From JANYJJ01 sp031386065 (GTDB taxonomy: Bacteria; Pseudomonadota; Gammaproteobacteria; Burkholderiales; Burkholderiaceae_C): a DNA stretch of 5,960 bases. How positions within the stretch are numbered: position 1 is the first letter of the stretch; each line of letters opens with the position of its first letter. The stretch is taken from positions 1-5,960 of the forward strand of contig JANNBZ010000308.1 in NCBI GenBank assembly GCA_031386065.1. Direction: 5' to 3'. Under the pieces are notes generated by a model. The model was not told where the DNA came from. It did no database searches and saw only the letters and a list, made by a program, of their open reading frames with translations. Both the position numbers and the translations under genes were made by a program. Of the stretch, positions 4,882 through 5,960 are shown piece by piece.

Positions 4882-5709
4882 TCACAACTTCTCCGTCTCG
4901 CCCGCCTGCGGCTGCCACTTCATCAGCCGCTTTTCCAGCCAGCCCACCGCCGCGTCCAGCAGCAACGCGAATACCGTCAGCACCAGAATGCCGGCCATCA
5001 CGGTGTTGATGTCGAACGCGCCCTCGGCTTGCAAGATCAAATAGCCGACGCCGCGCGACGAGCCCAGGTACTCGCCCACCACCGCGCCGACGAAGGCCAG
5101 GCCGACGCTGGTGTGCAGCGAGCTGAAGACCCAGCTCGTCGCGCTGGGCAGGTACACATGCCGCAGCAGTTGCTTTTGCGACGCGCCCAGCATGCGGGCG
5201 TTGGCCAGTACGACCGGGCTGACTTCCTTCACGCCCTGGTAGACGTTGAAGAAGACGATGAAAAACACCAGCGTCACGCCGAGCGCCACCTTGCTGGCAA
5301 TGCCCAGGCCGAACCACACCGCGAAGATCGGCGCCAGGATCACGCGCGGCATGCTGTTCAGTGCCTTGATGTACGGGTCGGCAATCGCGGCGGCCATCGG
5401 GCTGAGCGCCAGCCACAGCCCGCATCCCAACCCCAGCGCGGTGCCGATGCCGAACGCCAGCAGCGTCTCCACCAGCGTGACCCACAGGTGCTGGTAGATG
5501 TCGGCATTGGTGACGAACCAGGCCCAGATGCGGCTGGCGATTTTCACTGGCTCGCCAAAGAAGAAGGCGGCTTGCTGGTCGTTCTCGAACACGAACGGTG
5601 GGATCAACCCGGGCTTGGTGATCACGTGCCAGAGCACGAAGATCGCCACCAGCAGGCCGAGTTGCCAGACGCGCAGGTTGCTCGGGCGGGGCTTGATGAA
5701 GTTCCACAT
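4882..5709 (-). CDS. ABC transporter permease, NitT/TauT (SsuC/TauC-like) family
   Basis: A 275-residue inner-membrane permease of a binding-protein-dependent importer. A first membrane segment lies at about residues 14-30. Further hydrophobic stretches follow at about 74-102, 122-157, 193-212 and 236-254. The cytoplasmic EAA loop that docks the ATPase is at about 163-190 (ANARMLGASQKQ, then YLPSA), with the conserved Gly175 and Leu187-Pro188. Length and pattern match SsuC, TauC and NrtB relatives, which import sulfonates, taurine, nitrate, pyrimidines or thiamine precursors. The substrate is not determined here, since the binding protein is outside the window. The ATG at 5709 gives MWNFIKPRPS. 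Its ribosome-binding site is weak, and it lies 14 bases after the ATPase stop, consistent with coupling in one operon. A damaged copy of the 3' end sits at 3890-3952. Confidence 0.9.
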   Translation of the reverse strand: MWNFIKPRPSNLRVWQLGLLVAIFVLWHVITKPGLIPPFVFENDQQAAFFFGEPVKIASRIWAWFVTNADIYQHLWVTLVETLLAFGIGTALGLGCGLWLALSPMAAAIADPYIKALNSMPRVILAPIFAVWFGLGIASKVALGVTLVFFIVFFNVYQGVKEVSPVVLANARMLGASQKQLLRHVYLPSATSWVFSSLHTSVGLAFVGAVVGEYLGSSRGVGYLILQAEGAFDINTVMAGILVLTVFALLLDAAVGWLEKRLMKWQPQAGETEKL

Positions 5710-5723
5710 GGTGCATCGGTCGA

Positions 5724-5960
5724 TCAAGCCGCCAGCTGCTGCCGATAGCCCTTGAGCACCTCGTCGCGCAGCACCGACCAGATGGCCTGGTGCAGCTCGA
5801 CGAAGCGCTTTGTGGCGCGCACCTCGGCCACGTCGCGCGGGCGCGGCAGGTCGACCGCGAACTCGCCGATCGGGTGCGAGCCGGGGCCGGCGCTGAGGCA
5901 CACCACGCGGTCGCTCATCGCGATGGCTTCGTCGAGGTCGTGGGTGATGAACAGCACCGC
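5724..5960 (-). CDS. ABC transporter ATP-binding protein, C-terminal part (cut by window edge)
   Basis: The last 78 codons of an ATPase subunit that runs off the right edge. It reads AVLFITHDLDEAIAMSDRV, in which the His of THD is the switch (H-loop) histidine just after Walker B. The DEAI segment is the usual continuation in NitT/TauT-type ATPases (SsuB, TauB). The tail (about residues 26-78) with VDLPRPRDVAEVRATKRFVELHQ is also typical. The Walker A, signature and Walker B motifs lie outside the window. It is upstream of, and co-oriented with, the permease, with a 14-base gap, so the two proteins form one importer. Confidence 0.9.
   Translation of the reverse strand, partial: AVLFITHDLDEAIAMSDRVVCLSAGPGSHPIGEFAVDLPRPRDVAEVRATKRFVELHQAIWSVLRDEVLKGYRQQLAA

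Noticed and set aside
4784..5716. N-terminal extension of the VapB frame through the permease region
   Set aside because: It is an out-of-frame reading of the permease. The true antitoxin start at 4783 has a strong AAGGAG and begins the AbrB domain exactly.

Overview
The window looks like chromosomal DNA of a high-GC betaproteobacterium, probably Burkholderiales. This rests on strong GC bias at third codon positions and on protein styles typical of that order: a LysR regulator divergent from mmsA, a PaaI-type thioesterase with the APNGFLHAASVVLLAD motif, and a NitT/TauT-type ABC permease. I cannot name a genus.

Layout from left to right. Bases 1-129 are an exact inverted copy of 192-320, which lies inside a minus-strand PaaI-type thioesterase gene (132-545). 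Next, also on the minus strand, is a LysR-type regulator (594-1532). Divergent from it is mmsA, CoA-acylating (methyl)malonate-semialdehyde dehydrogenase (1678-3197), which is broken by one apparent single-base frameshift near 2596. The 145-bp divergent region holds a 22-bp palindrome centred about 64 bp upstream of the predicted mmsA transcription start, the classical site for LysR-type activation. Downstream of mmsA lie a ParD/CopG-ParE type II toxin-antitoxin pair on the plus strand (3281-3882) and a short mosaic of gene debris (3890-4090). A VapB-VapC toxin-antitoxin pair follows on the minus strand (vapC 4114-4509, vapB 4520-4783). The window ends with a complete ABC transporter permease (4882-5709) and the C-terminal end of its ATPase (5724 to the right edge), both on the minus strand.

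How the genes may work together: the LysR protein probably senses a metabolite of the pathway that MmsA serves (malonate semialdehyde or methylmalonate semialdehyde, from beta-alanine, pyrimidine, valine or inositol breakdown) and controls mmsA. The ABC importer may bring in a related substrate, but nothing in the window fixes it. The two toxin-antitoxin modules are accessory passengers.

The most informative part is the debris between the modules. It contains the 3' end of a permease-like gene with an internal deletion, fused to an internal piece of an mmsA-like gene that also has an internal deletion. Both deletions have 4-5 bp microhomology at their ends. The order of the pieces is what a tandem duplication running from mid-mmsA to the permease 3' region would leave. 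The mmsA piece is only about 90% identical to the neighbouring mmsA and differs mainly at silent sites, so it probably descends from a diverged functional homologue. I see no convincing undescribed multi-gene system here. The window reads as a catabolic and transport locus remodelled by duplication, deletion and toxin-antitoxin insertion. I found no rRNA, tRNA, CRISPR array or transposase.
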